Source of the DNA: Rostratula benghalensis
Lineage: Eukaryota; Chordata; Aves; Charadriiformes; Rostratulidae
Length of the DNA stretch: 64,000 nt
Direction: 5' to 3'
NCBI GenBank assembly: GCA_013399305.1
Contig: VXAI01000038.1
Span: 199,194-263,193 of the forward strand
Position numbers and translations under genes: made by a program. Of this stretch, positions 1-14,100 are shown in pieces. Within the stretch, counting starts at the first letter, position 1. Each line of letters begins with the position of its first letter. A model generated the notes under the pieces. That model searched no databases. It saw nothing but the letters and a program-made list of their open reading frames with translations, and had not been told where the DNA came from.

Positions 1-1605
1 TATCTTACTCGCTCTATTTTAAAGCTGAAAATGTTTACAAGAAAACACTTACTTAAAGAAGTCATTAATAAGAATTCTCAGAATGTTTAGATCAGTTCCA
101 CAGATCTGGAAAATGCCTGCAACAGCTTGACCACACACCATGAAAATACCTACTTGTTTTCATTTCTGTACTAGCAATTATATTCCATCTAATTCAACAT
201 GGGCTGTTACAGGAATTTGGAGACTTTTATGACCAGCACTACGCAGTGCTTCCCTCCCATCATTTATCTGGCTAAACCAGCTACCTGTTGTATTTGATAA
301 AACAAACCCAGTTCTGCCTGTGACATTCCTTCCCTGCACATGTACCCAGAGAGGGAAGGCTACACGTGGCCTCGAAAGGACAAGAATTTGGCAACAGCTG
401 TTGAGGCTTTTCAGCAGCAGCAGAGGGATCCCAGCCTCACTCAAGTCAATCCCTACTTTCTTTTCCTAGATGAACTGCGAGGAGGCTGGATGAGCACAGT
501 GTGGCAGCTACAAAACAGGGGAAAAACGAGATTTGGCCCAGTCAAGTGAAAAATACCAGTGCCAGTATTTGTTCTTCTCAAACAACCATTCTTTATTCTT
601 CCCAGAATATGCCATAGAAATAAGCTGTACCCAATTCTCACTGTGACGCTTCCTTAACAAACTCTAAATGTTAAACTTAAATGAGAGGCATTTCATGCAA
701 TCTGAAAAATATTCAGTTCAATTAAAAATAATTGATGCATGGTGAAATAATTCTTCCCAAAGCTGCTGTAAAATCTTCAAAAAATAAAGCTACTTAATAA
801 TTTTCATCTCCTACAGGCTAGAGAAGCATTATTGCATATTAAAAATTGGAGTGTGGTTTTCCCAGAGGTAAAAGAAAGTTATTAAAACAACCTATTTATT
901 GTTGATATAACTATCCATTTGTGCTACACAAAAAGTAACAATTTCAGTACATTAAAAGAAAAGCTAATTAAGGCATAATTAGTATTTTCTATGTTTTGAT
1001 AATTAAGGGTTAGTTGGCTATTTCTTTTCAAATTTCTATTTGATGTACCCCAGCAAAGCCTTTAATGAGCAGCTAACACTATTGAATCCCTGATGGCTGA
1101 GGAGTTTAGTGACCACTACTACATTACTTTCATTTATCACTGCCTCTTTACCTATAAATTAAAGTAGCCCTGTAGCTATGTTGATCTACTTTATATCAAT
1201 TTCTTCATCCATATCAGCTGAATATGTATGGCATTAACCTCATTTACTAGTTTGGAAAAGCTGAATTAAAATGAGATCTAATTTCTAGTGCACAGAACAA
1301 TTTCAAAACTGCCTGCTAATTTCCAGCACCTGTCAGTGTTGTGATCTTCACCTCATGGTAATGAAATAAAACAGTATATATATCTTACAGCTCAGAAAAG
1401 GATAATCAGTCATAAGTGTTAAGATACCATTAATCATGAAGATGCTAGGACCCAGAATCTTTTACTAGACACGCACAGATGAACACTTTTACTTGCAAAG
1501 ATCCCTACTAAAGTCAGTGGGACTGCTTAAATGATGCAAGGTAAAAATAGTCACATTCTGTACTGGTATATATTTATTCTATATTTATTCTCCTTCCCCC
1601 CTCCC

Positions 1606-1624
1606 TTTTTTTTTTTTTTTTTTT
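1606..1624. repeat. T19 homopolymer after a pyrimidine-rich tract
   Basis: An uninterrupted run of 19 T follows a C-rich pyrimidine tract from about 1590. No retroposon body is recognisable beside it. Confidence 0.8.
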
Positions 1625-2838
1625 CTCCTGCGTCTGCAGGCAATGTAAGCAAAGAAATATACATATGCTGAAGAAACACAAATATAACACAAAAATACAC
1701 ATTAGAAGACAAACCTGTGTTCACTGGTTAGGTGATATCTGGTTACATGAGGTTTTAGCTTTCAGCTACTGCAAACAACACATAGCAAGGAAACTGTATT
1801 TTTTTTCCTCCCCTTTAAACAAACTGTGGCCTAAATTCTAAACTAAACCCTTAAAACATTTTTTTTTTTTTATCACAGTGCTGATCCACCTTATATGTCA
1901 TCTCTAATTTAAGATCTTTAAAAACAGATATAGATGCAGCTCTAAACCTTAATACAGTAACTTCTTTACATTGACCACATCAGCAAATAAAACATGTACA
2001 GGATACAAGAAATCCCATTTGTATCACTTCACCCAGATTTTAATCATGTTTCAACCTGTACTTGTAAAGGCTCCTTATGATACACCCATCTGTGTTCCTG
2101 CTTCCTTCTCTGCTCTCACCTGCCCGAGAGCACAGAGCAGAGCGGATTCCCCAGACTCCCAAGCTGAAGGTGACAACTGCATCCCATCAGTTGTACATGG
2201 GGCTGATTCCCAGGAACACAAAAGGCAGAATTCTCATTTTCCTCCCTTGGGTCCCGATCACTTCTACTGGGGCTTGCTGGAACCCCGTCTTGCCTGTAAA
2301 CATCACTCCTGGAGGGATCCCACAAACTACTGCCACCCAGGACAGATTAAAATTACCTCCAGAGCTCTCTAAACACATGCAGGGCTACTGGTTGATTAGA
2401 AAGAGCAGAACAGGGAACCATTAATCAATTCACAGTGGAGCAAAAGAGTTTAACTAAATCCATTTTAACCAATGAACCTTTTTAATATGCAAAACAAACA
2501 GCAACCTGGCAAGTGCAACTATTCTGGTCAAGATTAGGGGTGGGATTGCTTAAAAAATGGCTCTGTTTATAAAAGCTGAAACCAGAACTGCAGACACGAT
2601 GTGTAACCAGGGCCTGCTGAAGGACACAGCTCACTGGCAAACCCTTGCTGGTACTGATGTTGTTTTCACCCCACCACCCTTTACCTAGCATGTGAACAGG
2701 CTCCAGTTTTGACCTTTATGTTTCAGGCAAGGCAACAGGAAAGGCAAGGGACAACTCTAGTTAAATAGCGCCACATGCTGTAGGAAGGAAACACGACAAG
2801 TGCAAAATTAAAAGAAAATCCTTCATCTCAGCTGGAAC

Positions 2839-2868
2839 GTCACCAAAACAACAGAGTGTTTTGGTGAC
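2839..2868. repeat. Perfect 11-bp inverted repeat, 8-base loop
   Basis: GTCACCAAAAC at 2839-2849 is the exact reverse complement of GTTTTGGTGAC at 2858-2868, with loop AACAGAGT. Seen directly; function unknown. Confidence 0.75.
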
Positions 2869-4596
2869 AACGACAACGACAGACAGTTCTACACCCTACT
2901 CCTAAACATTACTTATCACTTGCTCATTACATTCATATTTCAAAATTAAATTCTTTCTCACATATAAAATCACTGTAATTGTCCACTAAATACTTCTATT
3001 TTCAATGACAAAATATTTAACCAAAAGCATTCCCCACAAATCCTGAAGACGCAAAAGGAGCTAGCACTAAAAAGAACTGTATGCATACATTTTTCAAGAG
3101 CACACTATTAGGATAGCTCTTAATTGTACCTCAAGAGAAGCATCTTCAATCAAACCCATCTTTTTAATAAAATCAGTATAAGCTATGGAGAGATGAAAAA
3201 CTGAGCTGAACACTGTTAAGTGCCAGGACTCCAATTTATAAAGATGCCTTTAGCATTAAACTTGAAACAAGTGAAAAATGCAATTCTAAGTTAACTTAAG
3301 AAATTTTAGTTATTAATGTAGCTAAGCTGACTTTCCTCTGTTATGTTCATTGGCAAAGCTTATCCTACAGGTTGCTTTGACTCTTGGCAGTCTTTCACGG
3401 CCTATTAGAGGCAGGGGGAGAGCCAAGCGTGTCACCCACCCAGCCTCTCCAGGGGCCCTCTGGAACAGACCCAGTTTGGACCACCCCAGAGAAGGTTGCG
3501 AACCCTTCCTATCGCTTTGGTTCCCCTCCCAAGGACAGATCTCAGATGTGTCTGGAAGCAGGAAAAGGTCCTGGCTAACAAGTCTTGCCTTTTTTATCTC
3601 TCTTTAGCCTAAATCAGCATCCCAAGTGCAAAAACATTGAGGCCTATTCCTATGTGAACAAATAGACCCTGCAGCAGCAGAAGCAGCGTTTGAGCCCAAG
3701 GAGCAGATGTCCAGGTCTGGTAGATCTGTCACAGCAAGGGAAGATCTCTCATTGTAACTCACAAAATACCTGCTCATTAAGTGACAACCCTGCTCTAACC
3801 CAAAATATCAAAAGGCCAAAATATATTCTCAGCACCCACAACATGTTTTTTGCACTTGCCACAGGAAGTCAGGCAACTTGGCAGAGATGTCACCAGGTGA
3901 CAGTCTCTCCAAACTGCAGGCCATCGCGTGAAAGTCCCACCCATGGCTGGGTAACTAGGACAAGCTCTTCCTTAGCATGGATCCATGAGGAGTGAACTCA
4001 CGTTTTGAGCTGGAAATGGAGTCAGTCTCCTCTGCCAACTCCACATGTTCAAAGACAGCATAATTCCTGTCACTCTTAGAGCACTCATATTTCCTGTTTA
4101 AAAGGCTGTAATGAGTTACTTGAAACATGCCAGGCAAAAATACTGAAATAAAAGAAAAACTCCTTATCAGTGGTTGATCGACGTAACACACGCTACAAAC
4201 AGAAGGGCTCACTGCCCCCTAAGTGTGCTTTTCCCTGGCTAAGCCATGGCAAACAACCATGACCATGTATAATAGTCTTAGGAGGAAGCATGAGATTAGA
4301 CCAGCAGGACTTCTGGTTTATTCTGAACTTTACAGAAGAAGGAATTAAATATACCTGGACGTAAATCAAAAGCCCCCACCGCGTCTTGGGTAGTACACAC
4401 CACTAGTCCATTACTCATAAAGAGCTTTCCTTAAATCCTCCTTGCTACAAATTATGCCAATTACAGCCTGTCTTTCCCTTGACGAGCACTGAAAACATCT
4501 CATCACCGACTTTTATTAAAAGAACTCTTGCCATCCTTGATTTTTCTCCCACTCCAACATTCGGTTTGCTAAAGTGAACCAAAGCAGTCCCTCTGT

Positions 4597-5040
4597 GTCT
4601 TATTTGTGCTGCCACACTTCTCTTTGTCTACAGTTTTCTTAAAAGTGTGGTGCCCAAAATCGGACACATTATTCCACTTGAGGCCCAGTCAGAAACGAAT
4701 AGTCAGAATGGGGTAAGAAATTCCAATTCCAAACCTGACAGGATATTCCTACTGCTACCTCCACAAAGATGTGTTTTTCTTGTGTGCAAATCCAACACGT
4801 ACTGTTGAGTTCCCCCTGCTCAGAACACACTCATCTCCGGGGCATCTTCTGCCTGAGCAGAGGTTTCCCATCAGTAGATGTTAAGTGGGAATTTTCTCCC
4901 CTACACATGGTGTTTCACCAGCATTTTAAACTTCTAAGTTATTTCTCCAGCGTCCAAAGACCCTTCTGAATACAAATCCTGTCCTTGGCGATCACATTTC
5001 CTTCCAGTCTAGCGTCATTGGAAATATAAATAATTGAATA
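4597..5040 (-). mobile_element. Old, strongly diverged CR1-type LINE fragment
   Basis: The + strand carries text typical of reverse-complemented CR1/L3 3' regions: GTGTGGTGCCCAAAAT followed by CACATTATTCCA, and later CCTTCCAGTCTAGCGTCATT. The order of these phrases matches CR1 on the minus strand. Divergence is high and the boundaries are approximate. Recognised by eye only. Confidence 0.5.
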
Positions 5041-8024
5041 GTTGTGACAGAATATTGTAAAGGAAAAGTCTCAATTCAAAAAGCCATGTTTCCTCTAATA
5101 AATAACATATGTTTGACATCAGGAATCAGATTTCAATGTAATATTACACTACTTAGAGCAGTGGCTTCACAGCGACACACTCCAGTGATGTTAAAGATAC
5201 CAGAGATGGAAGCTGAGACTACAATTTCAGTAATGCACACAGCAGTGCTCTGCCAGCCAATTTATTTGCTACTACCCTGCCAGCACCCAAATCAGCAATA
5301 TATAAATATACAACAAAAAAGATGACTCTATGAAGGCCAAGTCATATCAGCATTAAAACAAAATACGTATTGATAGACAAATAGATATTAATAGTGCTGT
5401 ACAGTACCAGAGAACCAGTGTAGATTCAACACAAATATATGTTCATTCAAAGGTTTATGTGATGCAAAAGGCAGTATCTTGATGTATTATTTTTGTACCG
5501 GAAATGTAATGGTACTAAAAGTATATTAGAGTGTCACAGAAGAGATCTCCAAGGTTTTGCTAGTCCTCCTTAGACAGCAAGCCCCAGTGGACTGTTTACT
5601 AAGGATGCATTAATTCACCTAACCAATTTTCTTTTTCTATAATGAGTTTGCTTTTATTATCTGCAGATACTTAAGAATGTGAGTGTATTCATGAACAAAA
5701 TTTGTATATTTATATAGATTTGTTCTACAATTCCGCATTCTGTAGCCAGTGTTTTTCTGTGTATAAGCATATAATCAAATAGAGAACTAGTCTCAAAAAA
5801 TTATTTCAACATGGCTGAAGCATGCAGAATTTCCATTATCCAGCCTGTAAATAAAACCATTCAAGCAATCCTGAATATTTATGTGAATGTGTATTAACTT
5901 AGTCATTTGATATATATCTGATTTTTCGGCTTCCAAGTGCGAGCCTTTTTATTGCATATTTGTAGATAGCTGCCAGCAAGACACAGTAGCAGAGGATTTA
6001 CAACTGTGAGGGTAGAATGCCATCTGCTGCTACAGCAGGATAAAACAGAAGAGTCATACAAGTGCTGCCTTCTGCCTTTCTCTTAACTGCAAAATGTACA
6101 CAGACACCTCTTTTTGTCTTATGAAAAGCTGAAAAACCTCACCAAAACTGGGAGCTCAGATGCCTTGACACACAACCTTCTTTATATGATCTGGTAAAAT
6201 GGTGTGATACAGACCATGGGATTCTATCAATGCACATGAGATGCTGTTGTGTGGGGCCTACTAGAACAAAACAAAAAACATAGTGTAATTTGACTGCAAA
6301 CTAAATTATTTGGGTAGATCATGTGATCAAACCATTAAAAAAAATGCATCTTTGAAAATACATTTGCAACAAACTATGGAGTTGCTAGACTGGGGCTAGA
6401 ATTTAGAGACACCCCCCACCTGGAAGTGTTATGCCCCATAAAGGCCTTGCGAAGTTCCCACATTCCCAATCTGGTTACACACAGGACATGTCATAAGCAG
6501 AGGCAGTAGATGGAAAATTATACATTACCATGTCCGCTTACCCAGGTGAAGGGAAAAACCAAGGCACCAAAACCAACACAAACCCATTTTCTTAAATCCA
6601 TCCTACATTTTTGCCCCGTGTCCTTTTGGTAAAAGTAAATTCTTTGTGTTCAAAGTGCTCTTTGATAAATCAAATGAAAACATTGGCCAGCATTTTCCTC
6701 AGTAATTAACCGTTTAACCACCCACACACAATACTACTGCAGAGGCAGTCTTACTGGTACTCAAAACACAGTGCTGAGCTGGATAAATTCAGATGCATTA
6801 AATTCAGTGTTCAAGTTTCACAATCTTTTTCTACTGACTACGGAGCTCCAGCTGATTAAGTATAAATAATGCACGTTAGGTTTCTGCACACTGCTTCACC
6901 CCCACACAAACGCTTCTCCCAGCTTTCTGTAAGGATGGACGTAGAAAGGTTGGGATTACAATCTCCTAGTACACATCCATGGGGCTTCTCCACACAGTTA
7001 CACCTGAGTCGGAATGTAAGGTGAAATCAAACCCCACAAAAAATTGCACAGAAAGAAAAAACAATCCAGGAATTACAACCAGTGTGCAGCCACGCTGCCT
7101 TGGCATCGCCATCAGGAGCTCTGCTAAGGGAGACACCAGGAGCATGAGCAAACTGAACCATCTCCCTTCTGTTACTCAGCATTAGAGCAGCCACCGGTTT
7201 TAGAAATAACAAATCACCTCTGACAACTGAAAGGAAAAAGCAATTGGGTACAGCGTAAAACTTTATTTTTAATGTTAAGTGAGGAACCGCTCGATAAAGT
7301 TGAAGTAGAGTTCAAACCTGAAGGGATGAAAGAATTCCTGAGATGGGGCCCATTCACCAGGCAGCAAGGCCAGAGCACTGCACAAGTGAAACCAAATCTC
7401 AGTCACTGTCACAGCCCTCGCTAGAGGTTTGCTTGGGGCTCCAACAGAATTCTTTCAGTCTTTCTCAAGATCAATTGATCTCATCTTACTGACATTCTCT
7501 TTATAACATCTATATTATGACTGTCCCCTACAGTTAAGGTGAATTAACTGCTGCTTCTTCAAAAATGCATCTTAGTTTTCCCTCCTCCCTATTTAAAATG
7601 CAGAAAAGCCAAGTAATGTGAGAAATACAATGGAAACCACATAAATGAGTAACTGTCAAAAGAACGGAACTATTAAAAGAATAAATCTTGTGTACCCAGC
7701 TGTGAAATATAACACAATATAGCAGAACCCAGCTAAATGTTTGAAATAAAAAATTGAAATGCAAAGTAACCTAAAATGGTTTAATGAACAGAGCTGTTAA
7801 AATATTAACTCCTCGCATGCCAAAACATCAAAGCATATATGGTAGGAAGCCTGCTCAGATGAATAACACGTTCCTAAGTTCTCCCTCTACCCATCTCTCC
7901 CTCCGTCTGCCAGCCAGCCACCAAGCCAAGCTCAAGAGCTTTTAATATTAAGATATATTGACAGGTCAATTTCTGCACAAGCTTTTTTTTATTTGAGATG
8001 TTGTTGTTCACAGCAAATATTTAC

Positions 8025-8160
8025 CTTTGAGGTGTGCTGAAGCTGGTCTCCCACATAGGTTTTACGGAACTGATCCAGGAACCACAGAATTGCCAGTTCT
8101 ACCTTTTCATTACTAGACTGCGGTAACTGGGCATCCATCAAAGACATCAGCTGAAAAACT
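8025..8160 (-). CDS. RANBP17: RANBP17 exon 14 (residues 525-570)
   Basis: Acceptor TCATTAAG, donor GTAAAT, 136 nt. It encodes [20 protein letters not shown], then [20 protein letters not shown] and QHTSK, ending in phase 0. This is the last RANBP17 exon in the window. Confidence 0.96.
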
Positions 8161-11100
8161 CTTAATGACAGGAAAAAAACCATATTCAGGACGAGTTCTC
8201 AAATTAAATGATATCATCATAACTAATTTCTTTCGGAAGCTACCAGCCATTATTTGTTTACCTAAGTTTCTTCTAGGATTTTGTTTTGTTTAGATGCTAA
8301 TTATGCTAATTGACCACTAAAAAAACCCCCATAATGCCTTTTTAATTACTTTGTAACTTGAAATTTTCTCAAATACATGTGTTATATTGTGCTGAGTTCA
8401 TGAAATGTTTTGTTTTTTTTTTTTCTCTCCTTTCTTAGAGCATCAATTCCATGATGAAAGAAACAAAGAAATTGGAGAAGCACGGGGTGCAAACTGTAAG
8501 TGCAAGATAAGAGCTGTTCAAGTTCCCAGGAAACTGGAACTGTTCTCCTTAGAAACAAGTTGCATAGGCAGCATATAATGAGTATAGATCTGCCTTGCTT
8601 CATCCCACTCCCCTCTCTCCCAAAACATCTGAACTGACATGTATTTTCTGGCCTAAATCTTTTTTGGAATTTATCTCCTTATTACTAGGATTGATTTCAA
8701 AGATTTTCAGTCTGTACCAGCTCAAAAAAATTCAATACTTTGTTTTTTAAAAAAGGAATATTTATATAATTTTTCATGTTCTTCTGATATCTCTTCCTCG
8801 AAATCCTAATTCCCTAGCAGTACAAAAATTTATTCTCACCTTTTGCCAATTCTGAAATACATAGTCACTGGATTAGAAGTCAGTAGCTACTTCATCTGTA
8901 AACCTGTATATTAAAACCTCTCACTTTTAATAAAAACATAGTGGAAGACTGCTAACACAACAGAGCCCCAGGGTAGATTAGGAAGGCAAGAAACAAAAGG
9001 AGAAAATGCAAAGCTTTTTATCCAGTTCTAAGTTGTATGCTGTTTTTCACGTGTTAGCTACTGCATGTAAACAACAGCACCAAATATGCACAGCTTTTTT
9101 AACATTGTTATCACCATCAAGTATAAGGAAGGGTTTGCCACACACTTTGTGTTTCCCACAAGGAATACCTACCATTCATCATAACCCCTAGCTCACCCTT
9201 TGCCCTAAAACTTGCAGACTCCAAGCACACACGTTTTTAAGTCAAGAGCCTTTTTAAAAATTATTATTATTCCAAGCTCTAGTCTAAAAGTAAGTCTAAA
9301 TTTCAAATGGCTGACCAGCAGTTTCTCTGCACTCCTTCACCCACAATAATTAATGTAAAGGAAGTAGAGCAGAAAATAATAGCCATAACTCACAACTAAT
9401 AAAATTAACACCTGACAGAAATATAACACAAAGCTGAAAACAGGAGGGTGCATGGGCCTATCTAAACACTGCTTACAGCAAGAGATCTATTGGCCTTTAA
9501 TCCTCTTCCCTTCCTCTGAAACACAGTTTTGAAATGACTCCTTCACTGCTCAGGATGATGAATCAGGAAAGATCAAAAACAATGAAATGGTCTTAACCCA
9601 CAGAAATTAAGTATGATGTTTAGGCACCCTCTAATGAAGAGCCAAACAAAACCCGACACATTTAAATTCAAAATACCTGATGATACTAAATATTATTTAA
9701 AAAAAAATCAAAATAAAGAATTCAAAACAAGCACTACTTACCGACAGGATAATTCTCCATCCATGGCATCATGTTCATCAGTGCTTGTGTATGTTAATCG
9801 TCCTCCCACAAAAGTACCCACAAAATAGACAAGCCATGCCAGACGTCCTAACATTAAAAAGAATGAAGAAGATTTAATGATTATACCCCATTATGGTTGT
9901 GCAATGCATTTCCATAAAGTATCAGCAGTTCTAGAAGGTATCAGATTGTGGAGCGCTGGCAAGAGAATGGTTAGATTTTTCCCTTTACCAGATGTAAAAC
10001 CTACTCAGACAAATCAGCGAACAAGAACAGCTTATTAACCTGGACGTGCTCATAAATAAAACACAAAAGAATTAACCTGAAATACAAATTAAGCAAACTC
10101 AGCCTGGTAAGATCAGAAGTGCAATTAATCTAGTACCCTCACTTGCCTGCCACAAGTTACTTCAAGGCATGGAACAGTATTATCTACAGTGGGGATGCTA
10201 CATTTACTTATCAGAGTAATTGAGACTCAGTTCAATCTACTTGTTTCTTAGTTCTACTTCAAATAAAGGATTTTTTGCAATACTGAACTACTGAAGTGAT
10301 TTGCACATGAGAAAGTATTTATGTCTATCTTCAAGAAAAGTTTGTGAAGCACCACATGGTTTTGGACATCTCTGTGGGCTGCTGTTTAACAGGGTTTGAA
10401 AGACAGATCTCATCCATTTCCAGCCCTGCTGTCACACCTTCAGATTTTACAGATCATTTACTTGCCAGTTTCCACTAAACATTTATAGGATCCACCAGCA
10501 AAGTCCTTACCCAGTAAAGTAGTGTAAGGATGTTAATTTCTGTACAGCTAAGGTTCCATAAATAACTCCTTGAGTTTGGGTATGTTGTGTATTGTCTACA
10601 GACTTTCAAATACTGAAACCCCACTTGAGAAGTAAGGAACTCAAGTTTGCAAGCACTGAGCTCAGGGGAATTATTTTGTCCCATCTCTCCTAGAAAATAA
10701 TTGCCACGTTGCAAACCCTAGATTATTTTAATCACTCTGGCAAATTAAGGCGGAATATCTTTACATGTCACCTACTAAAGCTACTCAGCTTCCTACTTCA
10801 GCTTTTAAAGCTGTGAATCCAGTAACTAATGGTAACATCTCTCAAGAAAGATGCAGTATTTTCCCCTAAAGTACGATCAAAACTAAGACCTGAAGAGCAA
10901 AGTAAAATACAGACTCGTTAAAACTTCAGGATGTCACTGAAACGCACTGAGACCACAGGAAGCTACTTTCAGACTCCATCTTCATTTGGCAAAACACACT
11001 TTGTAGTAAGTTAAAATGAATAGCTTGAAAATAAGTGAAAGACAACTTGGAAGAGTTTCCATGTAAATTAAGTTACAAACAAAGCTTCTCAATGAATGAC

Positions 11101-14100
11101 ATATTTACATCTCCTCATCACGGGGAGGATTTTACTAAGTGAGGGCAGTGGAACTTAAAAGAGTGAAGGCAATACCCTGATGAATAAAGGGTCGTCTGAA
11201 CACATTTTGAAGTTGAACATAAACTACAGATAAACCAATACTGTAAATCAGTATTTTATTTTGGCTATTTCTACACAGGCAAAAAGGACATGCCCAGGAC
11301 CCACCCACCAGAGGTTGTGAGGTTTTATTTCATGTTTGTTTCAAATCTCTGATAAATTACTCCTCATTTACATAACATTAAACTTCATTAGTTAACATTA
11401 ATTTCCCTCATGTTTTGCATTGTTTTACTTTGAAAAACCCAGAACTGAGCTCTATTTCCTAAGCTCCTTCAACTAGGAAGGATTAACAGTTCTGAGGTCT
11501 TCCAGTAGTGAGTCTAGATCACCAGTATTCCCGTTTCAGTCAGAGGTAGGTAGTACAGTGTGTTCTATACACAAAAAACATGCTGAGATCAAATATACAT
11601 AAACACATTTCCCTGTTTCAAGACCCGAGCTTCTTCCCAAACAGGACTCTTCCAGGCAAACCCCAGTGGACACACTGCACATCGCAGAAGCAACTGCTGT
11701 TAAATTAGGACATGAAGAGGTTGCACCATCATTAGCAAAACACCAAGGAGCTGAGGTGTTTAAGAAAACAGACATCACTAAATGAATTAAGCACTAACAG
11801 CTACTAGAGAATGGCCATTTGAAGGTGGTATCAAAAGGCAACTGTGAAGCAGCACGAGCTGGTTCAAAGAGCAGAGCCAGCATTTTGGCCAATAATATTT
11901 TTAAAAATAAAAACACGTCTTCCTTTTTACAAACTGCAGTAGCTCATTTTTCAGTGCACAGTTATTTTTCTGATGATAGCAATTAATAGGAAGTCTCCCT
12001 CTTTTATACCTTCACTATTTAAAATTTTCGGTGCATTTGCTTTTGCAATTACTGAGGCAGACAACATCTTTTCTTTTGGAAAATAATTATTGCTGTAATA
12101 ATCTGTAATTATGGTTTATAACAGCAATAATCCCAAAGAAATCAGTCATTACCATAGATCACAAGTAATCATTAACTACTGTTAATGACCCATTTCTTGG
12201 GGATTATTGTTTTAGTAAACCATGACCGCATCACTATTGATACAGAGAGCAAGACGAGTATAATAAAATGAGATCTTAATATTACATTAACTTATTTTGT
12301 AACATTAAAAGCCATTAAACATCTAAATTTAACTACGTATATCTAGGGGATACAACAGTTATTGTTCAATATGAGCACAAATGTTGAGTTTGCAAAAAGA
12401 AACACAATATTTAAAACTGCATCAACTGTTTTCTAATGGGTAACAGCAATCCCCAGGGCACTGACACGGAAAGACTCCAGCTGATTGCTTCCCTTTGGCC
12501 TCCCACAATAGGAATGCAGAATAAATTCAGAGCCCAGCTGGTCAATGAATGAAAGTTCTCCCAAATAAAAGTTGATAGGTGCAATGAAAAAAGTGGAATT
12601 AAAAAAAGGAAGGAAGTGGGAGATCTTATATAAAATAATGAAAAAATGGCTCCTATGCAGAAGAAAATCAAACTGTCAACGAAAGAACAGCAAAATAAAT
12701 CAAAAACATTCAATGGCATGCAAAGAAACAGCTGTATTATGCAGTAACCTGTCTCACCTTTTCAAAACAACACCATTTATCCATGTAAAGATGCAACAGC
12801 CATAAGATAACTATATCAGGAAAGAGCCAGTAGTTATAAAGACAATTTAAATGACACACAAAGAGGACTCAAATAGGTATATGAAAAAAAAGTAAAAGTA
12901 AAAAGTACTTATTATTTTTACAGCTTACACTACAACAAATAATTTGAGTTTCTTGAAAATTAGGTAACTCAACAGAGATGTATCAAAAAAAAAAAGGAAG
13001 TGCTTTAGTGTTACATTAACTTTTTTTAATAAAAGACAGATAAATGCAAAAAGAATGAAAGTTAAGATCTTAATTTTCAAAAAACGCTCATCAAGTTGCA
13101 GCTGGTTCCCTTGAGCGCACATGAGGCACTAAAATGCTGATTTTTAGAAATGAAAACTTTTTACAGCTCTCATGCCTATATTCTGAAGATGTAACAAGAT
13201 GTTAAAACACACACATCAACTGCCAACGTATCCTATTTAATACACAGCTTGTGAAAACACAGTGACTTGGATCTTTCATTCCTGGTTTGAGAAAAAGTCT
13301 AGGTGTATCTCCGTAAGGTCACTGCTCTTCTTCATAGGCAAGTGTACAATCATTGGAAAACAAAACATAGTCTAAAAATTAAATTTAATACTTACCTTCC
13401 TGAACTGTGATTTCTAGGGGATTCCTACTAGAAGAGTGCAATAGTTTTTGGTAGTTTTGTGCATTTTGGTCAAACATCTGCACAAGAAGTGTACAGGTCT
13501 TTTCATATTCACACCTGCTAACCGTGCACAATTGCTCCAGCTGCTGGAAAACTGTAGTTGTATCATCCAGTGGGTCTTCTAAGCTGTCTCTGGAATAGAG
13601 AGAAAAAGCAACCACTTAGCCACTATTGCTTAAATGCTGATGCTGTTTTTCCACCTTGAACCACTGAACTGCTGAACTACAAAAGCCTTAGCAGCTGGTG
13701 AATACACCACACAGTGTGTGTGTGTAAGACCTTGTTTTATTTACACAGACGCCCATAACACCTATGCAAACACTGAAGAGTATTCTGTTTGTGCCTTCCT
13801 CTCAATATGTATTTTAAAAAGCAATGAAGAAAGATGAGGCTGGCAGTATGAACACAGAAAGAGAGAACCTGAAGGACTAAGGTCCACTGTGCTTCAACAG
13901 AATATTAATAAGCAGAACCTTTCTCAGATGACGATGGGAGGAAATAATGGAATATTTTGTAGAAATGGATTTTGCATATTCATTAAATTAAGCACAAAAT
14001 ACCAAAGCCAACAAGCAAGCTCCAGTAAAATCCCATGCAACTACTTTATAAGTATTTATTTTATTCTGTTGTAAACAAGCCATGATCCTACAGAATGCTG

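Larger units (their letters stand above)
1..8024 (-). other. RANBP17 intron 14 (5' portion), no exon found
   Basis: I looked for the next expected coding block (YARMSEVLG, NLKYWGR, HTSEHFPFLG) on the minus strand and found none, so the intron is at least 8 kb long. It holds a T19 tract at 1606-1624, a perfect 11-bp inverted repeat at 2839-2868 and an old CR1-like fragment at 4597-5040. The rest is unrecognised AT-rich sequence. Confidence 0.8.

Noticed and set aside
1..8024. Search for RANBP17 exon 15
   Set aside because: None of the expected conserved blocks was found on the minus strand; the exon is assumed to lie outside the window.
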